From Phragmites australis (lineage: Eukaryota; Streptophyta; Magnoliopsida; Poales; Poaceae): DNA of 64,000 nt. The translations under genes and the position numbers were made by a program. Under the pieces are notes generated by a model. It searched no databases, was not told the DNA's origin, and saw nothing but the letters and a program-made list of their open reading frames with translations. Below are positions 47,190 to 58,440 of the stretch, piece by piece. The DNA lies in contig NC_084942.1 of the NCBI RefSeq assembly GCF_958298935.1, positions 18,979,501 through 19,043,500 on the forward strand. Reading direction: 5' to 3'. How positions within the stretch are numbered: position 1 is the first letter of the stretch; every line of letters begins with the position of its first letter.

Positions 47190-49685
47190 ATCCAACTTAG
47201 ATATAGATGAACCTAAGGTCAAAATTGTATTTCCGTACATGTTCATCATACGTGTACTATGACAACCTTAGGGGTGGTTACGACGACCATATTCTAGAAG
47301 GTAAAACCACGTACCGGCGAGTGAGACGGTGACAATACCTTAGATTAAATTAGTGGTTCGGCAATTCTTTTAGTTGATGGGGTTTCTTTCTTGTCTTAGC
47401 TCTAGGTGAGCACTTCACGTATGTAGGCTACCTAGTGAACCTTAACTATCCCCCACGACTGAAGGCGCTGTCCTTGGAGCCTTGACCAGTCGCTACATCA
47501 CCACTTACTGCCGCTACCTCTTGCGGTTGCGGCTGCCGGTGCCTTGTCGCCTTACTACACTGCCCGTAAGGACTGCCACCAGCTCTCCACTCACAAACCT
47601 CCCCATTGTGAGTTCGTGACTCCCTTGCCCACCGCCTTGTGCCACCTTCCATGGCCAGCAGCACTCCTGTCATCTCGCCGCCCTACCCTCCACCCCCACC
47701 CGTCGCCTGACTGGCCTCCCTCCTATCTACTATAAACAGGATAAGGAATAATCTTACCCCGAACCTTAAATGACCCTAACATCCCTTTCCTGGCTGATGT
47801 CATTCTCCATCGTCATAGTTGTTGGGGATGGTGGTAGTGCGTTCGAGCAAACATCAAGGTTTCACTTACCGATTGGGGTTCGGTTATCGAGCCCATCCGG
47901 TAATCGAAAAATCGCGATTATCGCGATAACCGCTCGAAATTCGGTTGAAATTTGGACAAAATTCATTTGCTAAAATTTGAAATTTAGTCAAAAATTTGTC
48001 AGAACCGTCGCAATTTATCGAGCGGTTTTCTCGAATTTTCCGCATTGTCGGTAACCGCTCGGTTTTTTCAATTTTCAGTGAAGTTCAATAAAAAACCCAA
48101 AAAATAGCTCAATCTTGTAAAATCAATAACTAATTCATTTGAGCTTCAAATCAAGTGAAACATTTTTTGTTTCCTTCCTTGTAATATTATCTACATGATA
48201 AAATTATTTATACTTATAAAAAAGTTGAAATGTTCTGTGAGAAAATGTATTTGTTAAACCAAGTTAAATGCATAGTTTACTCTTTGCTAATCTAAAAATC
48301 ATGAAACTAATTTTGTTAGTCTTCTTACATGATCCTATGTCTTTTAAAAATACATGAACTCATTAATTAGTTATTGTAACATGCAAGATTGTGTAAATGT
48401 ATTGCAACTAGATTAATTCATAACAGACCCATCACACCTCTAAAATTAGTGAAATCACTTTATTAGATTATTTATACTATGCTTTATGTAGGAAAAATAA
48501 TAGTAGACATGAAAAAGTTAATTATAGTGCTGTTTCTTAACATATTCACTTTATGCTTGTGAACTGTAAAAAGCATAGAGAAATTAATAAAACTCTAAAT
48601 GAAGTGAAATCAATTTTAAAGATTCTATTAAGATAAGTCCTACACAAGAAAAATATGTGTTTTCATGTTAAGCTTTTTCTTAACATGAGTTTATAACTGA
48701 GCCGCACGCTTCAACTTTTTTTATTTTTTAAAAATTCCTCCCTATAGAATATGATTCAAACGATATTATTTTTAAAATTTGTTTTTACAGAAGGTCTTAG
48801 AATTATGTCTAGTTTGTTTTATGATTTTTTGAATTTTTTCAAATGTTTTTTTTTTATTTTTTTGATTTTTTAATTCAAATTCGGTTACCGTTCGGTTTTT
48901 GAAACCGGACCGGAGCGGTAAGCTCGGTAACCGTGAATTTTGACCGGCTATCGTTGATAAATTAAATCCTGTTAAACATTCAACAGCCGATGTAATAGAC
49001 TTATTCTATTTTTTATTCTTTCAAAAGAAAAGTCATCTACTCAAGGTCATCAATGTGATTGATCTCTTTCAAACTCTATATTGTTTGTGTAGTAATCATG
49101 TAGCAGGTATTGTGCTCATGTTTCTATTGTCAAGTCATGGGGAATGTTTAGTTAGAAGTCTGCTCATATTCAACTTATAAGTTCACTTTCACGGCGCGTG
49201 TTCCATCAAAAAGTTATATGATAATGCCAAGTTTCTTGATGCTTTAACTCAAAAACTAATTTTGTTCAGCAATATATATTTGATATACTCGTTACATCAC
49301 TCTCTTCCCACATTGAGAAATCCTGTAGCCTAACCAAAATGATCTAATGACTCAAATAAGAATATGGTTAGCCAAAACTAGACCTTGTGGCTAATGATCT
49401 AAAATTGAAGCCATCTGGAATATCTGATCAGTACGTTTTCTCTCTGGTCCCTGTCACACACTAGATGACAAGAAAGCACCTTTTAAACCACTGTATCTAT
49501 GGATGCTAATTTTTTTCTTCATTACCATAAGCTTGCTTACATGCCTCCATCTGTATACACAAATCAAGTTTCTTGTTGATGGCTGCGCTTCCTGGCTGCA
49601 CCGTTCTGTCTCCGTATCATATCATCCTGTACTATCCTTGTCGTACTCCTACCGAAGAGCAGCAAGTCGAGATGAGAGCCGTGGT
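47153..49685 (+). repeat. Tandem array unit 2 (2533 bp)
   Basis: Same order and near-identity as unit 1. It shares with unit 3 the changed stretch ACATTTTTTGTTTCCTTCC near 48163, so units 2 and 3 are closest to each other. The right copy of the hAT duplication has changed to TTAAACAT. Confidence 0.95.
47855..48971. mobile_element. hAT insertion in array unit 2
   Basis: Same element and position as in unit 1. The left duplication GCAAACAT (47847-47854) is intact and the right has mutated to TTAAACAT. Confidence 0.92.
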
Positions 49686-49722
49686 CTTATATATGAACTT
49701 TTTGAAGTATCCAAGAGCATAA
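49579..49722 (+). pseudogene. Truncated 5' copy of the four-helix gene (unit 2/unit 3 junction)
   Basis: Same 47-codon frame as at 44534, crossing the repeat junction at 49686. It lacks all membrane helices. Confidence 0.8.
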
Positions 49723-50387
49723 ATCCAACTTAGATATAGATGAACCTAAGGTCAAAATTGTATTTCCGTACATGTTCATCATACGTGTACTATGACAACC
49801 TTAGGGGTGGTTACGACGACCATATTCTAGCAGGTAAAACCACGTACCGGCGAGTGAGACGGTGACAATACCTTAGATTAAATTAGTGGTTCGGCAATTC
49901 TTTTAGTTGATGGGGTTTCTTTCTTGTCTTAGCTCTAGGTGAGCACTTCACGTATGTAGGCTACCTAGTGAACCTTAACTATCCCCCACGACTGAAGGCG
50001 CTGTCCTTGGAGCCTTGACCAGTCGCTACATCACCACTTACTGCCGCTACCTCTTGCGGTTGCGGCTGCCGGTGCCTTGTCGCCTTACTACACTGCCCGT
50101 AAGGACTGCCACCAGCTCTCCACTCACAAACCTCCCCATTGTGAGTTCGTGACTCCCTTGCCCACCGCCTTGTGCCACCTTCCATGGCCAGCAGCACTCC
50201 TGTCATCTCGCCGCCCTACCCTCCACCCCCACCCGTCGCCTGACTGGCCTCCCTCCTATCTACTATAAACAGGATAAGGAATAATCTTACCCCGAACCTT
50301 AAATGACCCTAACATCCCTTTCCTGGCTGATGTCATTCTCCATCGTCATAGTTGTTGGGGATGGTGGTAGTGCGTTCGAGCAAACAT

Positions 50388-51502
50388 CAAGGTTTCACTT
50401 ACCGATTGGGGTTCGGTTATCGAGCCCATCCGGTAATCGAAAAATCGCGATTATCGCGATAACCGCTCGAAATTCGGTTGAAATTTGGACAAAATTCATT
50501 TGCTAAAATTTGAAATTTAGTCAAAAATTTGTCAGAACCGTCGCAATTTATCGAGCGGTTTTCTCGAATTTTCCGCATTGTCGGTAACCGCTCGGTTTTT
50601 TCAATTTTCAGTGAAGTTCAATAAAAAACCCAAAAAATAGCTCAATCTTGTAAAATCAATAACTAATTCATTTGAGCTTCAAATCAAGTGAAACATTTTT
50701 TGTTTCCTTCCTTGTAATATTATCTACATGATAAAATTATTTATACTTATAAAAAAGTTGAAATGTTCTGTGAGAAAATGTATTTGTTAAACCAAGTTAA
50801 ATGCATAGTTTACTCTTTGCTAATCTAAAAATCATGAAACTAATTTTGTTAGTCTTCTTACATGATCCTATGTCTTTTAAAAATACATGAACTCATGAAT
50901 TAGTTATTGTAACATGCAAGATTGTGTAAATGTATTGCAACTAGATTAATTCATAACAGACCCATCACACCTCTAAAATTAGTGAAATCACTTTATTAGA
51001 TTATTTATACTATGCTTTATGTAGGAAAAATAATAGTAGACATGAAAAAGTTAATTATAGTGCTGTTTCTTAACATATTCACTTTATGCTTGTGAACTAT
51101 AAAAAGCATAGAGAAATTAATAAAACTCTAAATGAAGTGAAATCAATTTTAAAGATTCTATTAAGATAAGTCCTACACAAGAAAAATATGTGTTTTCATG
51201 TTAAGCTTTTTCTTAACATGAGTTAATAACTGAGCCGTACGCTTCAACTTTTTTTATTTTTTAAAACTTCCTCCCTATAGAATATGATTCAAACGATATT
51301 ATTTTTAAAATTTGTTTTTACAGAAGGTCTTAGAATTATGTCTAGTTTGTTTTATGATTTTTTGAATTTTTTCAAATGTTTTTTTTATTTTTTTGATTTT
51401 TTAATTCAAATTCGGTTACCGTTCGGTTTTTGAAACCGGACCGGAGCGGTAAGCTCGGTAACCGTGAATTTTGACCGGCTATCGTTGATAAATTAAATCC
51501 TG
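50388..51502. mobile_element. hAT insertion in array unit 3
   Basis: Same element and position as in units 1 and 2, with GCAAACAT at 50380-50387 and 51503-51510. Confidence 0.92.
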
Positions 51503-52083
51503 GCAAACATTCAACAGCCGATGTAATAGACTTATTCTATTTTTTATTCTTTCAAAAGAAAAGTCATCTACTCAAGGTCATCAATGTGATTGATCTCTTT
51601 CAAACTATATATTGTTTGTGTAGTAATCATGTAGCAGGTATTGTGCTCATGTTTCTATTGTCAAGTCATGGGGAATGTTTAGTTAGAAGTCTGCTCATAT
51701 TCAACTTATAAGTTCACTTTCACGGCGCGTGTTCCATCAAAAAGTTATATGATAATGCCAAGTTTCTTGATGCTTTAACTCAAAAACTAATTTTGTTCAG
51801 CAATATATATTTGATATACTCGTTACATCACTCTCTTCCCACATTGAGAAATCCTGTAGCCTAACCAGAATGACCTAATGACTCAAATAAGAATATGGTT
51901 AGCCAAAACTAGACCTTGTGGCTAATGATCTAAAATTGAAGCCATCTGGAATATCTGATCAGTACGTTTTCTCTCTGGTCCCTGTCACACACTAGATGAC
52001 AAGAAAGCACCTTTTAAACCACTGTATCTATGGATGCTAATTTTTTTCTTCATTACCATAAGCTTGCTTACATGCCTCCATCT

Positions 52084-52091
52084 ATATATAC
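52084..52091 (+). promoter_or_regulatory. TATA box candidate of the four-helix gene
   Basis: TATATATA lies about 25 bp upstream of the ATG at 52110. The corresponding position in the three truncated copies reads TGTATACA. The short spacing would give a very short leader from this start; the internal ATG at 52203 is the alternative. Confidence 0.4.
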
Positions 52092-52109
52092 AAATCAAGT
52101 TTCTTGTTG

Positions 52110-52613
52110 ATGGCTGCGCTTCCTGGCTGCACCGTTCTGTCTCCGTATCATATCATCCTGTACTTGCCTTGTCCTACTCCTACCGAAGAGCAGCAAGCCG
52201 AGATGAGAGGCGTGGTCTCGTTCGTGGCGGGGGCGGCGTCTCTCGCCGTGGCGTACGGCCAGCTCTGGAGGCGCCCCGAGGACCTGGCGCTGGCGTGTGC
52301 AGCCTTCGCGACGACGTTCCTACTGGTGCACTACGCCGCGGTGGTCGTCGCCGACGGGTCGTCGTTCGGGCCCGACAACGCTGCTGACGGCGACGCCGAG
52401 AGGGCCCGCGGGAAGCGCCTGGCTTTGGCCATGGCGCTGGTCCTCTACGGCCTCGTGTGCACCGAGGTCTGGGACGCCGCCGCGAGCCGGGAGGTCGCCG
52501 TGGCCGCGCTCGCGAGCTGGTGCGGTGCCGCCGTGCTGCTGCTGGTTTACCTGCTTGTCGCGAGCGCCGCCGGATGCCACCGTGCTGTTGGTACAGAGAC
52601 GTGCTCTAGCTAG
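52110..52613 (+). CDS. Small four-helix membrane protein, function unknown
   Basis: This is an intronless 167-codon ORF, or 136 codons if translation starts at the internal ATG at 52203 (MRGVVSFVAGAASLAVAYGQ). From there the protein is very GC-rich in coding sequence, as in many grass genes. By eye it has four hydrophobic helices: about residues 34-53, 58-80 (LACAAFATTFLLVHYAAVVV), 104-120 (LALAMALVLYGLVCTEVW) and 131-155. A polar loop with DNAADGDAERARGK lies between helices 2 and 3. I do not recognise a family. The first 31 or so residues lack the GC-rich style and are shared with the three truncated upstream copies, so the real start may be the inner methionine. The frame is intact. Confidence 0.65.
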   Translation: MAALPGCTVLSPYHIILYLPCPTPTEEQQAEMRGVVSFVAGAASLAVAYGQLWRRPEDLALACAAFATTFLLVHYAAVVVADGSSFGPDNAADGDAERARGKRLALAMALVLYGLVCTEVWDAAASREVAVAALASWCGAAVLLLVYLLVASAAGCHRAVGTETCSS

Positions 52614-52972
52614 TCGTGCTGTTGGTAGTCCTACGTGCTGCAAACTTGGAATTGACCGACCCTTATTCTGCATGCACGGCTTGCGCGTTGCCGATCGTAT
52701 ATTCGTATGTATGCACAGCTGCAGTAAATATATATGTTCCCTTGCATGCATCCATGCATGCATGCATGGTTCGTCAGTTTGTATGTAACGACTGTGCGTC
52801 ACGATTAGCGGCACTTTGGTCCATGCATTGTTCGTCAGTTTGTATGTAACGACTGTGATTCACGTGAGTGTAAAAATAAATTTGATAACGTTGCAATTCA
52901 AATCGAAAATTTTCACGAGAATGTTTATGAGAAAGGAGCATATTCATATGAAACAATGAAAAATAATACTGG
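52614..52972. repeat. 3' flank with a direct repeat and ATGC tract
   Basis: TTCGTCAGTTTGTATGTAAC with following GACTGTG occurs at 52770-52796 and 52831-52857, 61 bp apart. A (CATG)n-type tract, GCATGCATGCATGG, precedes the first copy. The stretch is probably the 3' untranslated region of the four-helix gene and flank. Confidence 0.7.
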
Positions 52973-53260
52973 CACTACTAGAGAAATAATTTGTACAGAT
53001 GGTTAAAAACCCTGTGTGAGATATTTTTTTAACCGTCTATGAAAAAGAGTCTGTACAAATACCGTATGTATAAAAGATTTGTACAGACGGCTTATGACTG
53101 GAGCCGTATGTAAAGGGGAATTAATATCACAGACAGTTCGCAAGTGGAGCCGTCTATGAAATTGGTTCAGTACAGACGGCTCTCTAGCTGTCTGTGATAT
53201 GGGAATATCACAAACAGTTGTAGACCTAGAACCGTCTGTACATTCATTTGTACAATACTA
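52973..53260. repeat. CACTA terminus and subterminal repeats
   Basis: After the CACTA terminus, about eight copies of a 10-12 bp word (ACAGACGGCT / AGCCGTCTGT and variants) occur in alternating orientation. Such arrays are the transposase-binding region of CACTA elements. Confidence 0.75.
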
Positions 53261-53709
53261 AATTTATATATTACTAAATAAATTCACAACAGATCATTCA
53301 ACAACAGATTCACAGTACATTCAACAATAAATTTACAGCAGGTCAAACATCTTCATTCAATATCACAAAGTCATACATATACCATGCAAAGTCGTTATAA
53401 AACTCACAAAGTCATAAACATTCATTTATACAAAGTCACAAAGTCATACACATACCATGCACTTGACCTCCAAGTTTGTCATTTTCATTCAAAGCAAAGT
53501 AAAGCATTCTTCATTCTTCATTCTTGAGTCAACCTTGTGCCTCACAATTTATATAAACCAACAAATTAGTTTTAGCACATTGAATTCAAAGGAAGTAATG
53601 AGTTCATTTGCTTTATTTTCTATATTATTAGCCATAAAGGTATAATAAATTAATAGATTGCAAGATGCAAGTATTTATAATATATTAAACTGACCAGCTT
53701 CTGTTGAGA

Positions 53710-55128
53710 TTACAAACCTTGGCTCCTAAAGTTATCACGATCATGAAATTCGCCGCTCTCCTTTATGATTTCCGCATGTATGAAATAGATGAGCCGTTTT
53801 TGAATATACATGAGATTGTTCTTCTCAAGAATATTTGTAGGAAATTTATATGTCTGTAGAAGAAAATTAAAATAGTTAAGCACAACGATAAAAAATGCAT
53901 TTTAATATACTATAATTACACTAACCGGCTAATATACTGGTGGACTAGAGCCAACGATTTGCATCATATACTGGGCAACATAGTACCCACAGAGGTTGAT
54001 GCCCTGCGGCTGCTTGTGACACTGCAAACATTTGTGTATGGTAAATTTAGTTCTATAGAATGCATATTATAACGGTAAATTGATGTGCGACGGAGAAATT
54101 ATTACGGGGAACTTATGTTGGTGGGTCACTAAGGGTTTTTCTCTCCGTACAAGCCAGCCCAACGAAACATACTTTGCGAATGTCCTTATCAGAAAGTCTG
54201 TCAGATCTGAATACCTCTCCGTGTCGTAGTTCCTGGGGTAGAAGTATATGCAGTGTTGATTCTGTGGAAAGATACAAATTAGCATCCAATGATCTTGGTA
54301 GTTGTACGGTAGAAGAATAAGGTCCTTCATTCCACATAGAGCGACCATGGCCTCCGCGATGTATTTCTCGACCTCCCCCAGAGACCAAGTGATTGTTGAC
54401 CCACATACGACCTGTGGGTCGAGGAATCGAATTCTCGGATTCTCTCTCCTGGCTTCTTGAATCATATGCCTACACATAAGAGTAATGTAAATAAATGAGC
54501 GTATCAATGAGTTAGGTGGTTCATTAAGTATAGACCGTGATTAATAACACTTACAGTGTCCAGCATCTCATTAGGCCGACGTCGAGTTTGTCACAACGGT
54601 AGAGGAATAAATCCTTGAAGGTCACGAGGAAAGTTCCAGCTGGTTGCAGGAAATGTTGCCGCTGGTACTTGGCGCTGAAACCATGAGGAGAAAGATGTTT
54701 CTCCTCATGGATCCTCCTCATGTATAGGTTGTGCAGAATCATACTTGCCCAGCCTAATTGCTCCAACGCTTTCTTGCTCAGAAACTGCTGGCCTGCCTCA
54801 TAGGTGTTTGAGAGAGGTTCTTCTTCTACCTCCTTTCTCTTGTCCAACTGTTTGCTGGCTCTGTGCATTCCGGGAGGTGCCATTTTGGCTAATTGTTTGC
54901 CAGATTTATTGGACAATAGTTGTTGCTCATGTGGTGCAAAAGGAGATTTGACCTTTGGCGAAGCACGACGAAAAGAGAAGTCGCTGCCGTCGGGTATTGA
55001 AGCGTCGAGGCTGTGAAGGGACAACAAGTGTTATGAACTTCTTCGACCACTGGATGAAGGAATGGACGGCCTCCCCAAGTGTCCTGACGTCGTCCTCTGG
55101 GGGAATAGGAAGTGGAAGGGACGTGCAA
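53710..55128 (-). pseudogene. CACTA ORF, C-terminal Ulp1-like (C48) protease part
   Basis: There are four exons on the minus strand: the remainder of a large exon, 55128-54555, then 54469-54106, 54021-53938 and 53853-53710. All junctions have GT/AG ends. Exon 54469-54106 carries the catalytic-histidine region (LLPYNYQDHWMLICIF). Exon 54021-53938 starts CHKQPQGINLCGYYV and holds the Gln and nucleophilic Cys of the Ulp1/C48 fold. In many relatives an aspartate follows the histidine strand (as in YVLDPL); here the stretch reads IYFYPRN, so that residue seems lost. The frame ends ...FRSQGL. Such ORFs accompany the transposase in grass CACTA elements; their role is unclear. The 5' part continues beyond the Gypsy insertion at 62340. 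Confidence 0.85.
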
Positions 55129-55476
55129 TGTGGGGGAACCGTCCAAATAGTATTCTAGTTAATCACCAGGAGAATTATTATTCATAATCACAACCTCGAT
55201 GATTGACCAGAATGCCATTCCGGTAGTCCCGACACGTGTTTACTTTCAAAATCGGAACACATGCCTTTACAACATATAGTATCACAACATAGCTTAGGAA
55301 AGAGCAAGTAATTAAATCACATTACAAATTCTTAAGCTTGCAACAAGTTATTACAATTTACAGCAAAAGAGAGCTAGGAGGAGACTAAAACCTGCTCAAC
55401 TCCTAACCTGCAAAAGAAACTATGCAACGAAAGACGAAAACTATTCAACAAAAGCAGGATGGAGCCACATGCCCTT
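55129..55476 (-). mobile_element. Truncated 3' LTR of the Gypsy element
   Basis: It matches 59351-59697 with about 5% differences (for example AATAGTATTC against AACAATATTC). Homology stops exactly after CATGCCCTT, where pol sequence begins. Confidence 0.9.
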
Positions 55477-57472
55477 GTCATTCTTCTGAGCTGCCTTGAT
55501 TTATTCAGGAGGGTGGATTTGATCTCCAAATTTTGCAATAAATCCCTCCGGAACCATCTCGAGTCCAAGCCGTCGAAAATCATCACAAAGTGTGGTATTC
55601 CCGGGCTCGACCTTAAGACAATTGAATTGAGCCCTTCGATTCAGTGCATCAGCGACCACATTCACTTTGCTGGGATGATAATGCACTTCCAGTTCATAGT
55701 CTTTGATCAACTCAAGCCATCCCCTCTATCTCATGTTCAGATCGGCTTGAGTGAAAATGTACTTAAGACTTTTGTGAACTATATAAATACGGCACAAATT
55801 GCCCAACAAATAATGGCGCCATATCTTCAAAGCGTGCACAACTGCCACAAGCTCTAAGTCATGAGTTGGATAGTTCCCTTCATGGCGCTTCAACTGACGT
55901 GAGGAGTAAGCCACAACTCTGCCCTCCTGCCTAAGGACACATCCGAGACCTATGCGGGAAGCATTGCAATAGATGTCGATGCTCTTGCCCACATCAGGCT
56001 GAGCAAGAACGGGAGCAGTTGTGAGCAGTTTCTTCAAGGTCTGGAAAGCTGACTCACAGTCACTTGACCACTCAAACACACTTCCTTGCTTCAACAGATC
56101 AATCATTGGCTTGGCAATCTTGGAGAAATTCTCAATGAACCGGCCGTAATAGCCCGCAAGTCCGAGAAAACTCCGGATATCGGTGACATTCTTGGGTTGA
56201 ACCGAATTGAGCACATCCTGCACCTTGCTTGGGTCAACTGCGACACCATCTTCAGACAATACATGTCCCAGAAAAGCAACTTCCTTGAGCCAGAACTCAC
56301 ATTTGCTGAACTTGGCATAGAGTTGGTGATCTCGAAGGTGGCCAAGAACAACACGGAGGTGCTCTGGATGTTCTTCCTCCGTCTTGGAGTATATAAGAAT
56401 GTCGTCGATGAAGACCATGACAAACTTGTCAAGTTCCTCCATGAACACAATGTTCATTAAGTACGTGAAGAAAGCCGGAGCATTAGTCAGGCCAAATGAC
56501 ATGACGGTGAACTCATATAGCCCATAATGGGTCGAGAAAGCTGTCTTTGGAATATCCTCCAATCAGACCTTGATTTGATGGTAACCCAGCCTCAAGTCAT
56601 TTTTTGAGAAAACTCAGGCACAAGTTAACTGATCAAACAGAATATCGATCCTAGAAAGCGGATACTTATTCTTGACCGTGACCTCATTCAGAAGGCGGTA
56701 ATCCACACACATCCGCAGGGTACCATCCTTCTTCTTCACGAAGAGTGCCGAGCATCCCCAAGGTGAGGAGCTCGGACGTATAAACCCCTTCTCTAGAAAC
56801 TCCTTCAACTGCTTCTTCAGTTCTGCCAATTCATTAGGTGGCATCTTGTAGGACCTCTTCGAAATTGGGGCCGTTCTGGGCAAAAGATCAATCGAGAATT
56901 CCACTGCTCGGTTGGTAGCATTCCTAGCAATTCTTTTGGGAAGATATCAGGAAATTCACACACCACTGGGATATTCATGAGATCCATGGTGGTGACGACC
57001 TTCAGGGCATAAACACAAGGATCAATGCCCTTAAGCTCCAATCGAACTCGGGCGCCTGACAAACCATTAAGGGTGATGGTCCACTGAGCACAATCCAGGA
57101 CTGCCTCATTCTTGGTGAGCCAATTCATTCCCAAAATAATGTCTATCCCTTTGGAGTCCATTACCAATAAATTTGCACCGAAGGGTATCTCGTTGATAAT
57201 AACCGACGCTCTGGGCACTCATGATTACCAAGAACCTTAGCTCCGGGGGCATCTATGAGATAAGGTGTAGGGGTGGCACTAACTTTCAACCCGTGTCGCC
57301 GAGTATAAATTGTCGCTATGAAAGAGTGCAAAGCCCCAGAATCAAAAAGAACAACTGCGGGAATGATGACAAAATTAAAACTCATACTCAACGTACCCAT
57401 CAGCACGTTGTCACCCTCGTGAACATCATCAACGGTGATGTGGCGTGCTCGGCCACACTTGGGGACATGCAA
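55477..57472 (-). pseudogene. Gypsy pol (protease, RT, RNase H), integrase deleted
   Basis: On the minus strand the aspartic protease motif is VVLFDSGALHSF (near 57350). Reverse transcriptase follows, with [19 protein letters not shown] and the active-site strand [14 protein letters not shown] near 56420. RNase H is near 55900 ([20 protein letters not shown]). The hinge [10 protein letters not shown] is near 55640. In-frame stops lie near 56565 and 55727. The frame ends at 55501 and the sequence passes straight into the LTR fragment, so the whole integrase is missing. Confidence 0.9.
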
Positions 57473-57484
57473 AGCCTGGGAGGC

Positions 57485-58440
57485 TTACAGAGCAGGTTGA
57501 TTGGACGGTGGAGGCCTTGGAGCAGTCACCGTGGCTCTGGGCTTCGGGTACAGGCAAACATGTGCATAGTGGTCGACACGGCAACAGTTGTAGCACGGGC
57601 CGTCGGGGCCACCTATCACACTCCCATGTGAGACTGTGGGCCTTATAGGCTGCCCTGGAGGTGCAGAGAAAGATAGGCGCTGCACCACCCACATCGGGCA
57701 TGGAGCTATCGAGGCCGACATGTGAGATGGTGGAGATTAACTCTCCGTGCACGCACGTTGAGAGCTCCCACCCATGGAAGGAGACAAAACCCTCTTGCGC
57801 TTCTTCTCCTCTTGGTGGTTCTTTAGCATGAACTCCACTGTGAGTGAGGTGCTCACAAGCTTGTTGAAATCGGTGAACTCATGCACTGACATGCGTTCTT
57901 TCATCTTGGAGTTGAGACCGTTCATGAAGCTGTATTGCTTCTGCTCGTCGGTGTTGACCTCATCTTGAGCATACTGTGTAAGGTGGTTGAACACCTGAAC
58001 ATACTCCATCACCGATCTACCTCCTTGCTTGAGGTCTATGAATTCATGCCTCTTGATCTCCATGAAGCCCTTAGGGATATGGAAGTCACGGAATGCCTAG
58101 CGGAACTCCGCCAAAGACACCCGATGATTGGCGGGGTGCATGGCCAATAGGTTGGACCACCACACGCCCGCCATGCCTTAGAGTTGATGGGCGGCGAAGA
58201 GTGCCTTCTCGTGGTCCTCGCATCAAAGAAGGGCGAGCTTCTGCTTGATCATCCTCAGCCAGTGATTGGCGTCGAGGGGATCCTTCGTCCGCTTGAAGGT
58301 GGGCGGCTGAGTTCGAAGGAAATCCGTGAAGTCGTAGTGGCGCCCGGCCCCACTTACTCCATGAGAGGCCGTGTTGTGCATGAGGGCCTCGAGGAGCGCT
58401 ATTTGAGCCTGACGGTTCTGCTCAATCTGCATGAACACAA
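57485..58440 (-). pseudogene. Gypsy gag
   Basis: On the minus strand the frame begins near 58438 (MFMQIEQNRQAQIALLEAL). The gag core follows with PPTFKRTKDPLDANHWL and FMEIKRHEFIDLKQGGRSV. A zinc knuckle, CYNCCRVDHYAHVC, is near 57600. The core is interrupted by in-frame stops near 58180 and 58098, so no full gag can be made. It is the expected gag of plant chromovirus-type Gypsy elements. Confidence 0.85.

Larger units (their letters stand above)
49686..52216 (+). repeat. Tandem array unit 3 (2531 bp), running into the complete gene
   Basis: It is nearly identical to unit 2. At 52217 it does not pass into another repeat but continues as the coding sequence of the four-helix protein. The array therefore ends exactly where the complete gene begins to be unique. 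Confidence 0.95.

Noticed and set aside
44458..50506. Recurrent short ORFs in the tandem units (76, 75, 63 and 67 codons at constant spacing)
   Set aside because: They repeat only because the DNA repeats, they run across repeat and hAT boundaries, and they overlap on opposite strands. None has a domain. Only the truncated 47-codon frame that matches the start of the real gene was kept.
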